From assembly GCF_014646895.1 (NCBI RefSeq), contig NZ_BMOD01000032.1, positions 1 to 45,980 of the forward strand: DNA of 45,980 nt, in the 5' to 3' direction. Source of the stretch: Deinococcus roseus. Its GTDB lineage: Bacteria > Deinococcota > Deinococci > Deinococcales > Deinococcaceae. Positions 14,191 through 22,496 of the stretch are shown piece after piece. The notes under the pieces are model-generated. The model was not told where the DNA came from and ran no database searches. It saw only the letters and a list, made by a program, of their open reading frames with translations. Position numbers and translations under genes: made by a program. Each line of letters starts with the position of its first letter. Positions within the stretch are counted from its first letter, which is position 1.

Positions 14191-17100
14191 TCACTCAATC
14201 CGCACCCGATTCTGCGCCGCCAGTTCCTTCAGCATCGCCTTCCTCAGACCTTCCAGGTAATCCTCCACATCTTCAGGGGTTTCGATGATGGCCTTTTTGA
14301 TGTAGGTGTTGGCTTTGAGGGTCTTGATGGGTTTCGCTGCGACCACCACAGAGTCTCCGCTCCCTCCAGTGCCTTTGCTCATGGCAAGGTTGATCTGCTC
14401 CGTCAGGGCGTCGGTGACCTTGTAACTGGTGGGTTTGATTTCACTGAGCTGTGCCCTCAGGGCGGTGATGCTCTGGGCTTTCTCGATGCGGTCCCGCAGA
14501 TCCAGCATCGGTTTGGTGTGAGGGGAGGGGTCCACCCGGTGACTGGCGAGTTCATCCATCAGGTTGATGGCCCCTCTGGATTCGTTGTCGCAGGTTTTCA
14601 GGGCAGCTTTGCGTTCCTCTTCCAGCACCTCTTTCAGGTGGTTGAGCACCGGGCTGAGCAGGCCAGACAGTTTGGGGATCTCTGGTGTGGGGTCTTTCAG
14701 AGAGAGGACTTTTCTCGCGGTTTGCACCCGATTTTTCAGTGCTTCGTCCTGAATGTATTGCTCGTCGGTGCCAATCTCTGAGAGGTGCTTGCGTGTGGCG
14801 TCAAAAAGTCCCTGCTGGGCTGGCTTGAAGAAGGTCTGGATCTTGTGCAGCACGTCCAGATCATCCAGCAGGTCTTCTTCCATCCCTGCGATGGTGGAAT
14901 AGAACTGGGCCTGGTTGGGGGTGTCGAGCAGCTCACGCACCCGCTCAAGAAGGCAAACAATGTCTTCCTGGAAAGGATAGTTGCCAGTGGTTGCCGTGGT
15001 TTTGAAGGTCTCCAGCGATTTCTGCAACTGGCCCAGGACCGTCAGGAACTGGGTTCTGAGGATCCCGGCATCAATGGAAGGGTTGGGGAAATCGGAGATT
15101 TCCTTGGCCAGTTCACGGGCCACCTTGATGTGGGAGGGGTTGGTGACTTCAGAGGGCCGCACCACATATTCATCCTGTTTTTTGCTCAGTTGAAGGTTGG
15201 TGATCAGCTGCTTGTTCTGGGCGGGCAGCATCTGCACAGGCTGCATCTGGTGCAGCAGTTCAATCTTGTTGTCGCACCACAGTTCCAGCATCACCCCGAG
15301 CACGTCCAGTTCACTCCAGCCGTAAGGACGCACCTTGAAGCGTTCCAGCACGGTTTTCACCGTGGTCTTGACCCCTTTGTTGTGCTCCTGATTGAGGAAG
15401 TTGAGCAGATCCTTGCGGGCCTGTTCATTCGCCACCTCACCCTGTAAATCCTGCTGGGTCTGTGGATTCAGGGCCGTCTGCAACTGGCTGTCATTCTGGT
15501 AGTGGCTTTGCACGTAACCGTACTTGGTGTAAGTGTTCTCGATCAGGCTTCTGAGGCCTGCCATCAGGATTTCTCTGGGATCGCTGGAACCCACGGGCAC
15601 TTTGTTTCCAGAGGCGAACACAGCCGCTTCCTGCAGGGCGTTTTTGAACTGGGTTTCAATGCGGGCCTTGCGGCGGTTGTTGGCCTCTGCCCGCTGGTTG
15701 ATGATGGTTTGCATGGAAGGGCTGAGCGCAGAGGTGTTTTTCTGCTTGATGTACTTGTTGGTCTTCAACCACTCCCGGATTTCTTCGATGTAGTCGGCCT
15801 GTTCTGGCAGACGCACCAGCACTTCACTGCCATTTCCGGTGTGCAACATGGCTGCGGCATCCGTTTGCAAGTGGGTCTGTGGGTATTCCGGGGTGATCAC
15901 ATGCAGGCTGAAATCCCCTGCCACCTGGCCATGGTTCAGTCCATCCACTTTGCGGGTGAAGGGATATCCCGGGCGGTTGTCAATTTTGATCTGCTTCTGG
16001 ATGAAGAGGGAATCCCAGAGGATGCTTTGCAGTTCCTGGGTGATTTCCCCGCTGGTCACATCCACCTGCTTGATCTCACGCCCGACATCCTGCTCTTCGT
16101 TGGTGAGGAAGCTGTACTCCTCGCCGTTGCGGGAAATCAGGGTTTCTTTTTCCAGCCTCAGCAAGGCTGCTTCCACCTGTTTTTTCAGGTCGAGTCTCAC
16201 CTGATCGATGTGGGACAGGCTCAGGGTGGTCAGGTTCTCGAGCGTTCCCTTGATCTCCTTGACGTATTTGATCAGGAAAAGGGTCTTTAAGAGGTCCACA
16301 TCAAGGCTTTTCAGTTTGCTGTTCTGTTTGGCCCCTTCAATGACCTGTTTGATGTTGTGGTCCAGAAAACCTTCCACAGCAGCATAGAAAGTGTGAAAGG
16401 GAGCCAGCACACCCAGGGGTTGGTTGCCCACCTGCTGCGCTGCGGCCTGAAAAGCATCCAGCATGCTGCGTTCACCACTGGCAAGGTGTTTTCCGCTGGA
16501 ACCCATCGTGCGGATCTGGGTGAAGGAGTGCTGCAGCAGTTTGAACTGGTACGGCACAAAGGGATAGGCACTCACAAAAGCCGTCTCACCTGTGTAGGTG
16601 GGCATGTCTGCTGTGCCGTCGCTGAACCAGATCTGGTTTTTCAGAATGGCAGATTTGTCTGCGTACAGGGCCTTCAGGGCCGCTTCTGCCTCTGGGGTCT
16701 TGCCCAGCAGACGCAGCTTGATCACCTCGTCAGAGTTGCTGGAACTGAGGTTCACCCGGTGCCGGAAGCGTCCCTGGATTTTGCTGAAGTCCCGTCCGGC
16801 CATGGCACTCTGTTTGGTGATCGAGTCAATGGCCTCCTGGCTGGTGACCATCACCCAGGCCCGGCCATGGCAGTATACCCCGAGGTCCTCGGCCACAGTC
16901 TGGAGGTTCAGCATCAGGTCGGTGTTGTCCCCGATGTACTGGCCCACCTCGTCGATCATGAAAATGATGCGGTTCTGTTTGCCTTTGCGGTTCAGGTAGG
17001 CGTTCAGGTTTTTGGCAAAGGTGTCAATGCTGATGAAGTACGTGGTGTTGATGCCGTCAATGGCCTGCTTCGCTTCCTCTTCACTGATCTGCAACGTCAG

Positions 17101-17751
17101 GGAGAGGGCTTTTCTGAACTGGGCGGGACGCAGCTTGAAGGCGTGACGGTCTTCTTCCCAGCTTTTTGAGGCCACCTGCTGGTAATGGGATTTGAAGGTC
17201 TGGTAATTGCCATCCAGATCCAGTTGCCGTTCAAACTGTGCCAGTCCGGGATTCGCGCCAAAGTAACCCAGGTGGTCGTCCAGGACTTTCTGCAGCACCT
17301 TCACGATGGCTTCCTTGTCGGTTTTGCTGCTGGCACTCGATTTGGAATCGATGTTGAACAAAAGCACGTCCGTCTGCCCGGCAGCCTGCGCCACCCGGTC
17401 AATGTTCGCTTTCAGCATGGGGTCTTTGACCTTGTCCAGATCAAAGAAGTCTGCTGCTTTTTTGCGGTCCACCTCTTTGTTTTCCAGCAGGTAGGAAAGA
17501 ATCTTCAGAAAGTGGGATTTTCCGCTCCCAAAGAAACCACTGATCCAGATGCCGATCTTGTCGGTGGGCTGGGAAAAAGAGCCAGCATAGAAGTCAAAGA
17601 ACTTGTGAAAGTAACCACTGAGCTCACTCGTGATCACGTACTCATCGAGTTCCTGATGGACGTTCTCCTGGTCTTTTTGACCGACCTTGATCACACCATT
17701 GATGTTGCGGTTGATGTTGCGGGTGAACAGCTCTTCGATCGTCAGGGTCAT
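14191..17751 (-). CDS. brxC: BREX P-loop ATPase BrxC
   Basis: BrxC/PglY-type ATPase, 1186 aa from the ATG at 17751. I prefer that start to 17787 because it follows AAGGAGA and gives the family N-terminus MTLTIEELFTRNINRNINGV. Walker A is SGFFGSGKSHFLKIL (about residue 77) and Walker B is IIFMIDEVGQYIGDN (about residue 265). The long C-terminal half is helical and coiled-coil rich. BrxC is essential for BREX phage restriction and is thought to form a complex with BrxB, PglZ and PglX on DNA. It starts 102 bp after the brxB stop. Confidence 0.95.
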   Translation of the reverse strand: MTLTIEELFTRNINRNINGVIKVGQKDQENVHQELDEYVITSELSGYFHKFFDFYAGSFSQPTDKIGIWISGFFGSGKSHFLKILSYLLENKEVDRKKAADFFDLDKVKDPMLKANIDRVAQAAGQTDVLLFNIDSKSSASSKTDKEAIVKVLQKVLDDHLGYFGANPGLAQFERQLDLDGNYQTFKSHYQQVASKSWEEDRHAFKLRPAQFRKALSLTLQISEEEAKQAIDGINTTYFISIDTFAKNLNAYLNRKGKQNRIIFMIDEVGQYIGDNTDLMLNLQTVAEDLGVYCHGRAWVMVTSQEAIDSITKQSAMAGRDFSKIQGRFRHRVNLSSSNSDEVIKLRLLGKTPEAEAALKALYADKSAILKNQIWFSDGTADMPTYTGETAFVSAYPFVPYQFKLLQHSFTQIRTMGSSGKHLASGERSMLDAFQAAAQQVGNQPLGVLAPFHTFYAAVEGFLDHNIKQVIEGAKQNSKLKSLDVDLLKTLFLIKYVKEIKGTLENLTTLSLSHIDQVRLDLKKQVEAALLRLEKETLISRNGEEYSFLTNEEQDVGREIKQVDVTSGEITQELQSILWDSLFIQKQIKIDNRPGYPFTRKVDGLNHGQVAGDFSLHVITPEYPQTHLQTDAAAMLHTGNGSEVLVRLPEQADYIEEIREWLKTNKYIKQKNTSALSPSMQTIINQRAEANNRRKARIETQFKNALQEAAVFASGNKVPVGSSDPREILMAGLRSLIENTYTKYGYVQSHYQNDSQLQTALNPQTQQDLQGEVANEQARKDLLNFLNQEHNKGVKTTVKTVLERFKVRPYGWSELDVLGVMLELWCDNKIELLHQMQPVQMLPAQNKQLITNLQLSKKQDEYVVRPSEVTNPSHIKVARELAKEISDFPNPSIDAGILRTQFLTVLGQLQKSLETFKTTATTGNYPFQEDIVCLLERVRELLDTPNQAQFYSTIAGMEEDLLDDLDVLHKIQTFFKPAQQGLFDATRKHLSEIGTDEQYIQDEALKNRVQTARKVLSLKDPTPEIPKLSGLLSPVLNHLKEVLEEERKAALKTCDNESRGAINLMDELASHRVDPSPHTKPMLDLRDRIEKAQSITALRAQLSEIKPTSYKVTDALTEQINLAMSKGTGGSGDSVVVAAKPIKTLKANTYIKKAIIETPEDVEDYLEGLRKAMLKELAAQNRVRIE

Positions 17752-17830
17752 GTTCTGGGGTCTCCTTGTTGCTTTTTCCAGGGTCATTTTGTGAAGTCCA
17801 CTGTTCTGGTGCTGTCAGGTGCTGCCCGTT

Positions 17831-17865
17831 GTGAACTGTCTACTGTGAACTGTCTACTGTGAACT
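17831..17865 (+). repeat. 14-bp tandem repeat at the brxB-brxC junction
   Basis: GTGAACTGTCTACT occurs twice (17831-17844, 17845-17858) plus a partial third copy to 17865. The second copy overlaps the brxB stop codon at 17854, so the last residues of BrxB are encoded by repeat DNA. Confidence 0.9.
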
Positions 17866-18438
17866 TCCACGAGGCAGCAGACGGAAAGCCCGGTAGTAGT
17901 TGTCGTCTTTGAAGGTGGAGAACAGTTGCAGTTCCTGCCCGGTGTAGGTGCCAGGAAAGAACATGATCACAGGCAGGCGGTCCAGTTTGTCGTGCAGGTT
18001 GTTCAGCACGGTGTGACTGCGCAGCATGGGCCACGCTGCCCCCACCCCGGTGATGAACACCATCTGGTGGTGGCTTTCCACTCTGGAATGGAGCAGTTCG
18101 GCCAGTCCATCGATCTGCAGGGCGTCTTTCAGGGCTTCTTCTAGGGCGTGGGTGCCCTCGGTCTGTTCCAGTTCAAAACAGGCTTCGAGAAGCTCATTGT
18201 TTTGCAGGTACTCCATCACCAGCTGGTACAGATGGATTTCCAGAACAGGAAAATCCAGTTTCTTCAGGAGCTCTCTCTTCAGGTGGCGCTGCACGGTGGG
18301 TTCGTCTTCGGGGTCATAATCGAAGATGTAAAATCCAATTTCATTGCCAATGCCTTTTCCAGACAGGAGTTGAGGGTCGCTGAGGACTTCAGGCAGTTTC
18401 TCCAGACGCTCTCTGATCTGGTTTTTGATCTGGGTCAT
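17854..18438 (-). CDS. brxB: BREX protein BrxB (DUF1788)
   Basis: A 194-aa BrxB, the usual family length. It has the family-typical N-terminus (IRERLEKLPEVLSDPQLLSGKG), the GNEIGFYIFDYDPEDE segment and the C-terminal MVFITGVGAAWPMLRSHTVL...PVIMFFPGTYTG region. BrxB is essential for BREX defence and interacts with the BrxC/PglZ complex. Its ATG overlaps the brxA stop by 4 bp (18435-18438), so the two are translationally coupled. The final residues (PRGSSQ) run into a tandem repeat, so the C-terminus may have been altered by repeat insertion. Confidence 0.93.
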   Translation of the reverse strand: MTQIKNQIRERLEKLPEVLSDPQLLSGKGIGNEIGFYIFDYDPEDEPTVQRHLKRELLKKLDFPVLEIHLYQLVMEYLQNNELLEACFELEQTEGTHALEEALKDALQIDGLAELLHSRVESHHQMVFITGVGAAWPMLRSHTVLNNLHDKLDRLPVIMFFPGTYTGQELQLFSTFKDDNYYRAFRLLPRGSSQ

Positions 18439-19040
18439 GCCTCCCCCCGGTCCAGCACAGCCAGCAACAGCGGTTTCATGTGATGCTTCAGCAGCAGGTT
18501 CCTGATGTTTTCACTGATGTATGGAGGGGTGATGCGGTGTTCATCGCCAGATTTCTCCAGCACACCGGCACTCACCGCCATCATCAGCAAGTTGCGGGAG
18601 GTCCGAACAATCGTGCTTTCGGTCCAGCCCCGCACCTCTTCGGACTCCAGACGTTTGCGTTCCATGAAGCCCCTCACATCCTGACGGGTGACCCCCTGTT
18701 GCAAGGTCAGCATTTTTTCCCTCACCACCTCCAGCATGAATTCACGGATCAGACGATTGTCCCGCAAAACGATCAGGTAATTCATGATTTTCTTGTTGTC
18801 CAGCGAAGCATCAAGCATTTCTTCCCACCAGGCCTCCGGGATGTTTTTCAGTCGCCTTCTGATCTCCCTGAGCGAATTGTTGCGGGTGGTTCGGTTGGAC
18901 TGCTCAAACAGGTCGTCTTCCATCACGGCCTTCTGGATGGCTTCCCAGCTTTTGCCTTCATGCAAAAAACGCACCACACTCAAAGTTTCTTGCATCAAAA
19001 ATCCCCGGGTGATCGACTGGTGGCTCTGTTCTCTGGTCAT
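18435..19040 (-). CDS. brxA: BREX protein BrxA (DUF1819)
   Basis: First core BREX gene, 201 aa, as usual for BrxA. BrxA is a small DNA-binding helical protein resembling NusB-like folds. Characteristic segments are SITRGFLMQETLSVVRFL near the start and NNSLREIRRRLKNIPEAWWEE at about residues 54-74. The C-terminal half is winged-helix-like (VSAGVLEKSGDEHRITPPYI). The ATG lies 8 nt after a TAAGAT -10-like element with no Shine-Dalgarno, suggesting a leaderless BREX mRNA. The gene upstream on the same strand ends 55 bp away. Confidence 0.93.
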   Translation of the reverse strand: MTREQSHQSITRGFLMQETLSVVRFLHEGKSWEAIQKAVMEDDLFEQSNRTTRNNSLREIRRRLKNIPEAWWEEMLDASLDNKKIMNYLIVLRDNRLIREFMLEVVREKMLTLQQGVTRQDVRGFMERKRLESEEVRGWTESTIVRTSRNLLMMAVSAGVLEKSGDEHRITPPYISENIRNLLLKHHMKPLLLAVLDRGEA

Positions 19041-19048
19041 TGCAGTTT

Positions 19049-19068
19049 ATCTTACCGTTCTGATCTTA
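19049..19068 (-). promoter_or_regulatory. Likely BREX promoter (duplicated TAAGAT)
   Basis: On the minus strand TAAGAT occurs at 19068-19063 and again at 19054-19049, the second only 8 nt before the brxA ATG. Deinococcus leaderless promoters place the -10 box here. The duplicated hexamer, 14 nt apart, could be two alternative -10 boxes or a regulator site. Confidence 0.45.
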
Positions 19069-19095
19069 CAGGGATGTGGCGACAGAGAATCACGC

Positions 19096-19917
19096 TCAGG
19101 AGGAGATGTGGGTTCGGTACAATTCAAGGGTCACCTCTGAGACACGGTGCATGGAAAGGGACTGTGAACCGTTTCGGATGCTCTTTCGAATTTCTGCTTC
19201 AAGGGCATGCACCAGAGGTAGTTGCAAGTTGTGCTGCAGCAAGGTTCTCAATTTGGGAATGATTTTCCTGTAGCCGGCACCTTTGTGGGAGTGCTGTGCC
19301 AGCACCTGCTGCAGCAATTGTTCTCCTGTCTGGTAGATTTTCCAGTCTGGATGGGCAATCACGTCCTGAATGTTTTTTCTGAGAAGGTTCAGGGCCATGT
19401 CCCCCAGACGCTGACGGTTGAAGTACATTTCCTGCATCAGGAACACTGCGAGGTGCTGTTCTCGTTCCATGCCCACCACCAGGGAACGGTACCGCACCCA
19501 GAACATCCACTCCTGGTCTGTGACGTTTGTGGGTTTGAAACCCCCTGGACGTCTGTTTTGTTGAATGCACCTGTGGCCCAGATCCATCAGGTCCACATAA
19601 AGAACATCAATGAGCATGGCAGAGCCATCCAGGGTCGATTTTTGGAGGGCTTGGTTGATCATTGAAAGCAGGCCTTCTCCAAGCATCTGTTTCATCTGTT
19701 GTTGTGTCTGCCCTTTCCTCCATTCGACAAAGTCCTTTTGCGGAAATCGTGCAAGCTGGTTTCGCAGGCTCAGGCTGAACTGGGGAAGGGCAGGACGCCT
19801 GAAAAGAGAATGGAGGTGGAGAGGTCTTTCTGGAGTGGGGTGAGCCTGATCCGGTGTGGATTGCAATGCCGGTTTGAACACAGAGAGCAATTGCAAACCT
19901 CTTTCGGACAACTTCAC
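19096..19917 (-). CDS. Hypothetical protein upstream of brxA (273 aa)
   Basis: No family is recognised. The protein is basic and mostly alpha-helical, with repeated Gln- and Leu-rich helices (MKQMLGEGLLSMINQALQKS, YQTGEQLLQQVLAQHSHKG) and no ATPase, HTH or nuclease motif that I can see. It starts at GTG 19917 with only a weak ribosome-binding site. Its position, same strand and directly before brxA, is where many BREX loci carry the regulator BrxR. However, BrxR is a WYL/winged-helix protein and this one shows neither. It could be a BREX accessory factor or a remnant of an unrelated gene cut off from its promoter by the IS1-like element. Confidence 0.65.
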   Translation of the reverse strand: MKLSERGLQLLSVFKPALQSTPDQAHPTPERPLHLHSLFRRPALPQFSLSLRNQLARFPQKDFVEWRKGQTQQQMKQMLGEGLLSMINQALQKSTLDGSAMLIDVLYVDLMDLGHRCIQQNRRPGGFKPTNVTDQEWMFWVRYRSLVVGMEREQHLAVFLMQEMYFNRQRLGDMALNLLRKNIQDVIAHPDWKIYQTGEQLLQQVLAQHSHKGAGYRKIIPKLRTLLQHNLQLPLVHALEAEIRKSIRNGSQSLSMHRVSEVTLELYRTHISS

Positions 19918-20009
19918 AGGATTGGGTCGTCCGCTGCGATGATCCCGCAGGGGGCAGGCAAAAAGCAGGGCAGCAGTAAAATTCGACTTGTGAGAACCAA
20001 AAAAAACAG

Positions 20010-21095
20010 CTGCCCCTCAGCAGTTTAGCGTGTCCAAACCCTCAGTGCCAAGACCACCTCCAGCCTGGACGAGACAACCTGACCCTCCGCAAAACCTACG
20101 GCAAGCACCAGTTGCGTCTCCTCAGATGCAAAACCTGTGGTAGCGAGTTCAGTGAGCGCAAAGGTACCCCTCTGTGGAACAGCAAAATCGATCCAGACAC
20201 ATTCATCAAGGTGGCAGAAACCTTGTGTGAGGGTAACTCCATCTCTGCTACGGTCAGACTCTGCAAGGTCCACCACGACACCGTAGAGCGAATCATCTTT
20301 GTCACCGGTCAACACGCCAGGAACCTGCATGACCACAAAGCGGTGGGGCTGAAAACCACGGCCCTGCAGGCAGATGAAAGGTACGGCTTCTACGGCAATA
20401 AGAGCCAGCAACTCTGGGAAGCCACGGTGATCGACCCTTACAGCAAATTTCTGGTCTCCCTGCGGCTGGGCGTGAGAGATGAGCCTTTGGTTCGCTGCCT
20501 GCTGCAGGACGCTCGAAATCGTCTGGTCGATCCTCAAAATCTAGCTTTTCTGACCGATGGGGGGCACGGCTATGCCACCCTGTTCCCGGAGATTTTTGGT
20601 GTGCCATACAGGACCAAGAAGCAGGGTGGGAAAGGTCGACCTCCCAAAGTGAAGTACCGCATTCCCCGCATGCTGGCCCATGTCCAGCTGATTAAGGTGC
20701 GGGAAGGCAGGAGGCTCAAGACCGTGGACATCCGCCACACGCACGGCACCACGGGTCGGATCAAACTAGAGCTGGAGAGACTGGGGTACAACACCCCCAA
20801 CACTTCCGCTGTGGAGCGCCAGAATGGCACCGCCAGGCAACACACCCCACATATGCACCGCAAAGGACTGGCTTTTGCCCACAAGCAAATCACCCGTGTG
20901 GGACTGGCGGAATTGGTCCGACTAGATTACAACTGGGTAAAAACCTGCCGCAGTTTGAAGGTGGAATTACCCGAGAGGGTGGGGCGTCAGAAGTACCTGA
21001 AGAGAACGCCAGCAATGGCGATGGGGCTGACAGATCAGGTTTTTACCCTGGGTGAATTGCTTGCCACACCACTTCATGCCCTGAGGGGTGCGTGA
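20010..21095 (+). CDS. IS1-like transposase, normal start codon missing
   Basis: The frame encodes a zinc ribbon (CPNPQC at 20031, then LRCKTCGSEFSERKG), an HTH (ISATVRLCKVHHDTVERI) and a DDE domain of the IS1 type. The C-terminal glutamate motif is NTSAVERQNGTARQHT. The frame is open back to a TAA at 19977, but no ATG, GTG or TTG precedes the zinc ribbon. The first is TTG at 20112, inside the ribbon, and the only earlier candidate is CTG 20010. The element is therefore probably 5'-damaged. I could not find convincing terminal inverted repeats. It lies just upstream of the 273-aa gene and marks the edge of the BREX region. Confidence 0.75.
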   Translation: MPLSSLACPNPQCQDHLQPGRDNLTLRKTYGKHQLRLLRCKTCGSEFSERKGTPLWNSKIDPDTFIKVAETLCEGNSISATVRLCKVHHDTVERIIFVTGQHARNLHDHKAVGLKTTALQADERYGFYGNKSQQLWEATVIDPYSKFLVSLRLGVRDEPLVRCLLQDARNRLVDPQNLAFLTDGGHGYATLFPEIFGVPYRTKKQGGKGRPPKVKYRIPRMLAHVQLIKVREGRRLKTVDIRHTHGTTGRIKLELERLGYNTPNTSAVERQNGTARQHTPHMHRKGLAFAHKQITRVGLAELVRLDYNWVKTCRSLKVELPERVGRQKYLKRTPAMAMGLTDQVFTLGELLATPLHALRGA

Positions 21096-21446
21096 TCATC
21101 ACAGCGGACTACCTGCTTCCCGGATTTTGCATTGGTAGGTATTCTACGGTGCGGTTGATTGTCACAGAAAAACAAAGAAAGCCGGACTGATTTGCGCTGA
21201 GAAGCCCAAGAAGCGGCCACAATGGTCCCGGGCATGTTGTCAGTGCCCTGTGCCATCACATATGGCCATTGGCGGACATTCAACACACATTTGTTTTTCG
21301 TTTTTGGGGCGGCTGAGGAATGACCCTCCCGAAGCTTTCGGTCACCTCACAGGTCAGGTGCAAGACCCTCGCCCGGCTCCAGTCAGGCCAGAGCAAACTG
21401 GCTGAGGTGGGAGCAAAGGGTATGCTGGAGGGGTCTCCACGAAAGG
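21096..21446. other. Non-coding flank after the IS1-like transposase
   Basis: About 350 bp with no supported gene. It holds the 3' flank of the IS1-like element and the uncertain upstream part of the exported protein at 21447. The ATG at 21422 opens a different frame from that protein. Confidence 0.4.
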
Positions 21447-21989
21447 ATCCAGAAAATCCTGGTCACCCTCGGGGCCCTGCTGACCACCGCACATGCTTCA
21501 GACTGGGCACTGGTTCCCGGACTGGATTTGACGGTCTCCCAGCAGGGCAGCAACCTCAAAAGTGCCACCTACATCACCTGGTCCATGGTGGGTGTCCCCG
21601 GACAGGAAGTGATCCACATCGTCAGTGCCCAGCGCACCGCCAGTGGCCTCACCGGGTCCTGCACCACCTACCGGTACCTGGGAATGCTGCAAGGCTCATG
21701 GGTCCTGGGGCTGACCACCACCAGTGTCACGGTTTCCAGCAAGGACAGCTCGTTTTCCACCTTCAAAGACCTCCACCCGGGCGGAAAGGTCCTCAACAAC
21801 CGGGCGGAGGGTCTGCAAGCCCGCAGCCTGTGCCAGTTGCCCGGGAAGTCGGTGCTGGACACCACCGTGTACCTGCCCGGGGAAACCCGTGAACTCAGCC
21901 TGCTGCCCCCGGGCACCGACATGCAGTTCGAGCTGAATCAGGAGGCCGGCAACCTTCAGGTGCTGCCGATCTACGAGCCCCAGCAGTGA
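21447..21989 (+). CDS. Exported hypothetical protein, start unresolved
   Basis: The frame reads IQKILVTLGALLTTAHAS followed by DWALVPGLDLTVSQQ, which is a signal peptide with an AHA-S cleavage site. The rest is a beta-rich exported domain to the TGA at 21987-21989. Two Cys (TGSCTTYRY and RSLCQLPGK) may pair. No normal start codon lies in frame just upstream: the nearest ATG (21422) is in another frame, with GGAGGGG behind it. Either a small frameshift has separated start and body, or the TTG at 21528 is used and the signal peptide is lost. No family is recognised. Confidence 0.5.
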   Translation: MQKILVTLGALLTTAHASDWALVPGLDLTVSQQGSNLKSATYITWSMVGVPGQEVIHIVSAQRTASGLTGSCTTYRYLGMLQGSWVLGLTTTSVTVSSKDSSFSTFKDLHPGGKVLNNRAEGLQARSLCQLPGKSVLDTTVYLPGETRELSLLPPGTDMQFELNQEAGNLQVLPIYEPQQ

Positions 21990-22265
21990 CCCCACAGCGG
22001 GGTGCTGGGCCAACCCGGGTGGTGTTCAATTTCCCCTCGAGTCATGGTGGGCGCGTCAGCGACCTGACCACCAGTTGCCCTTTGAGGGCCGTGAAGTGGC
22101 TGTTCAACGCTTCAGTGGAGTCTGGCCACAGGGGGATGTGCCCATGGGCATCAAGGTGCCATCTGGGGTGGGAAGTGATGGGTCAGGCCGTGGTGCTCGA
22201 GGGGAGAGAAGCCACAAGGACAGTTCAGGTGCTCCTGGGACCTGCACGCTGCAAAGAAGATCGCG

Positions 22266-22496
22266 CAGTGTGACACTGTTGCCTGTCCTCAGGCAGACCT
22301 CACAGGGCAGCTGGCTGATGCAGCCCAGTTTCACGAGGTGGATCAGGGCACTGGTGATGCCCAGCAGGTGCAGTTGGTCTGCGGCGACCGGCAGGTCCTC
22401 TGGTCACTCAGGGCCATCAGGTGCTTCATGGGTTTATTTTTACGCCTGAAAATCAAACAAAATTTGATTCTGCTGACAAAAAATAAACCCGTTTGA
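22266..22496 (+). pseudogene. Degenerate coding remnant (exported-type)
   Basis: A protein-like frame without a start reads QCDTVACPQADLTGQ and later QQVQLVCGDRQVLWSLRAIRC, with paired Cys, and ends at 22494-22496. Protein-like text in other frames lies just upstream (around 22075-22273, GMGQAVVLEGRE-like). This suggests one or more genes broken by frameshifts. I cannot name a family. Confidence 0.3.
22430..22490. repeat. Nested 61-bp inverted repeat
   Basis: The outer arms GGGTTTATTTTT (22430-22441) and AAAAATAAACCC (22479-22490) are exact reverse complements. Inside lies a second hairpin, AATCAAA (22451-22457) and TTTGATT (22463-22469). The structure could form a two-tier cruciform or RNA hairpin. 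Confidence 0.85.
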
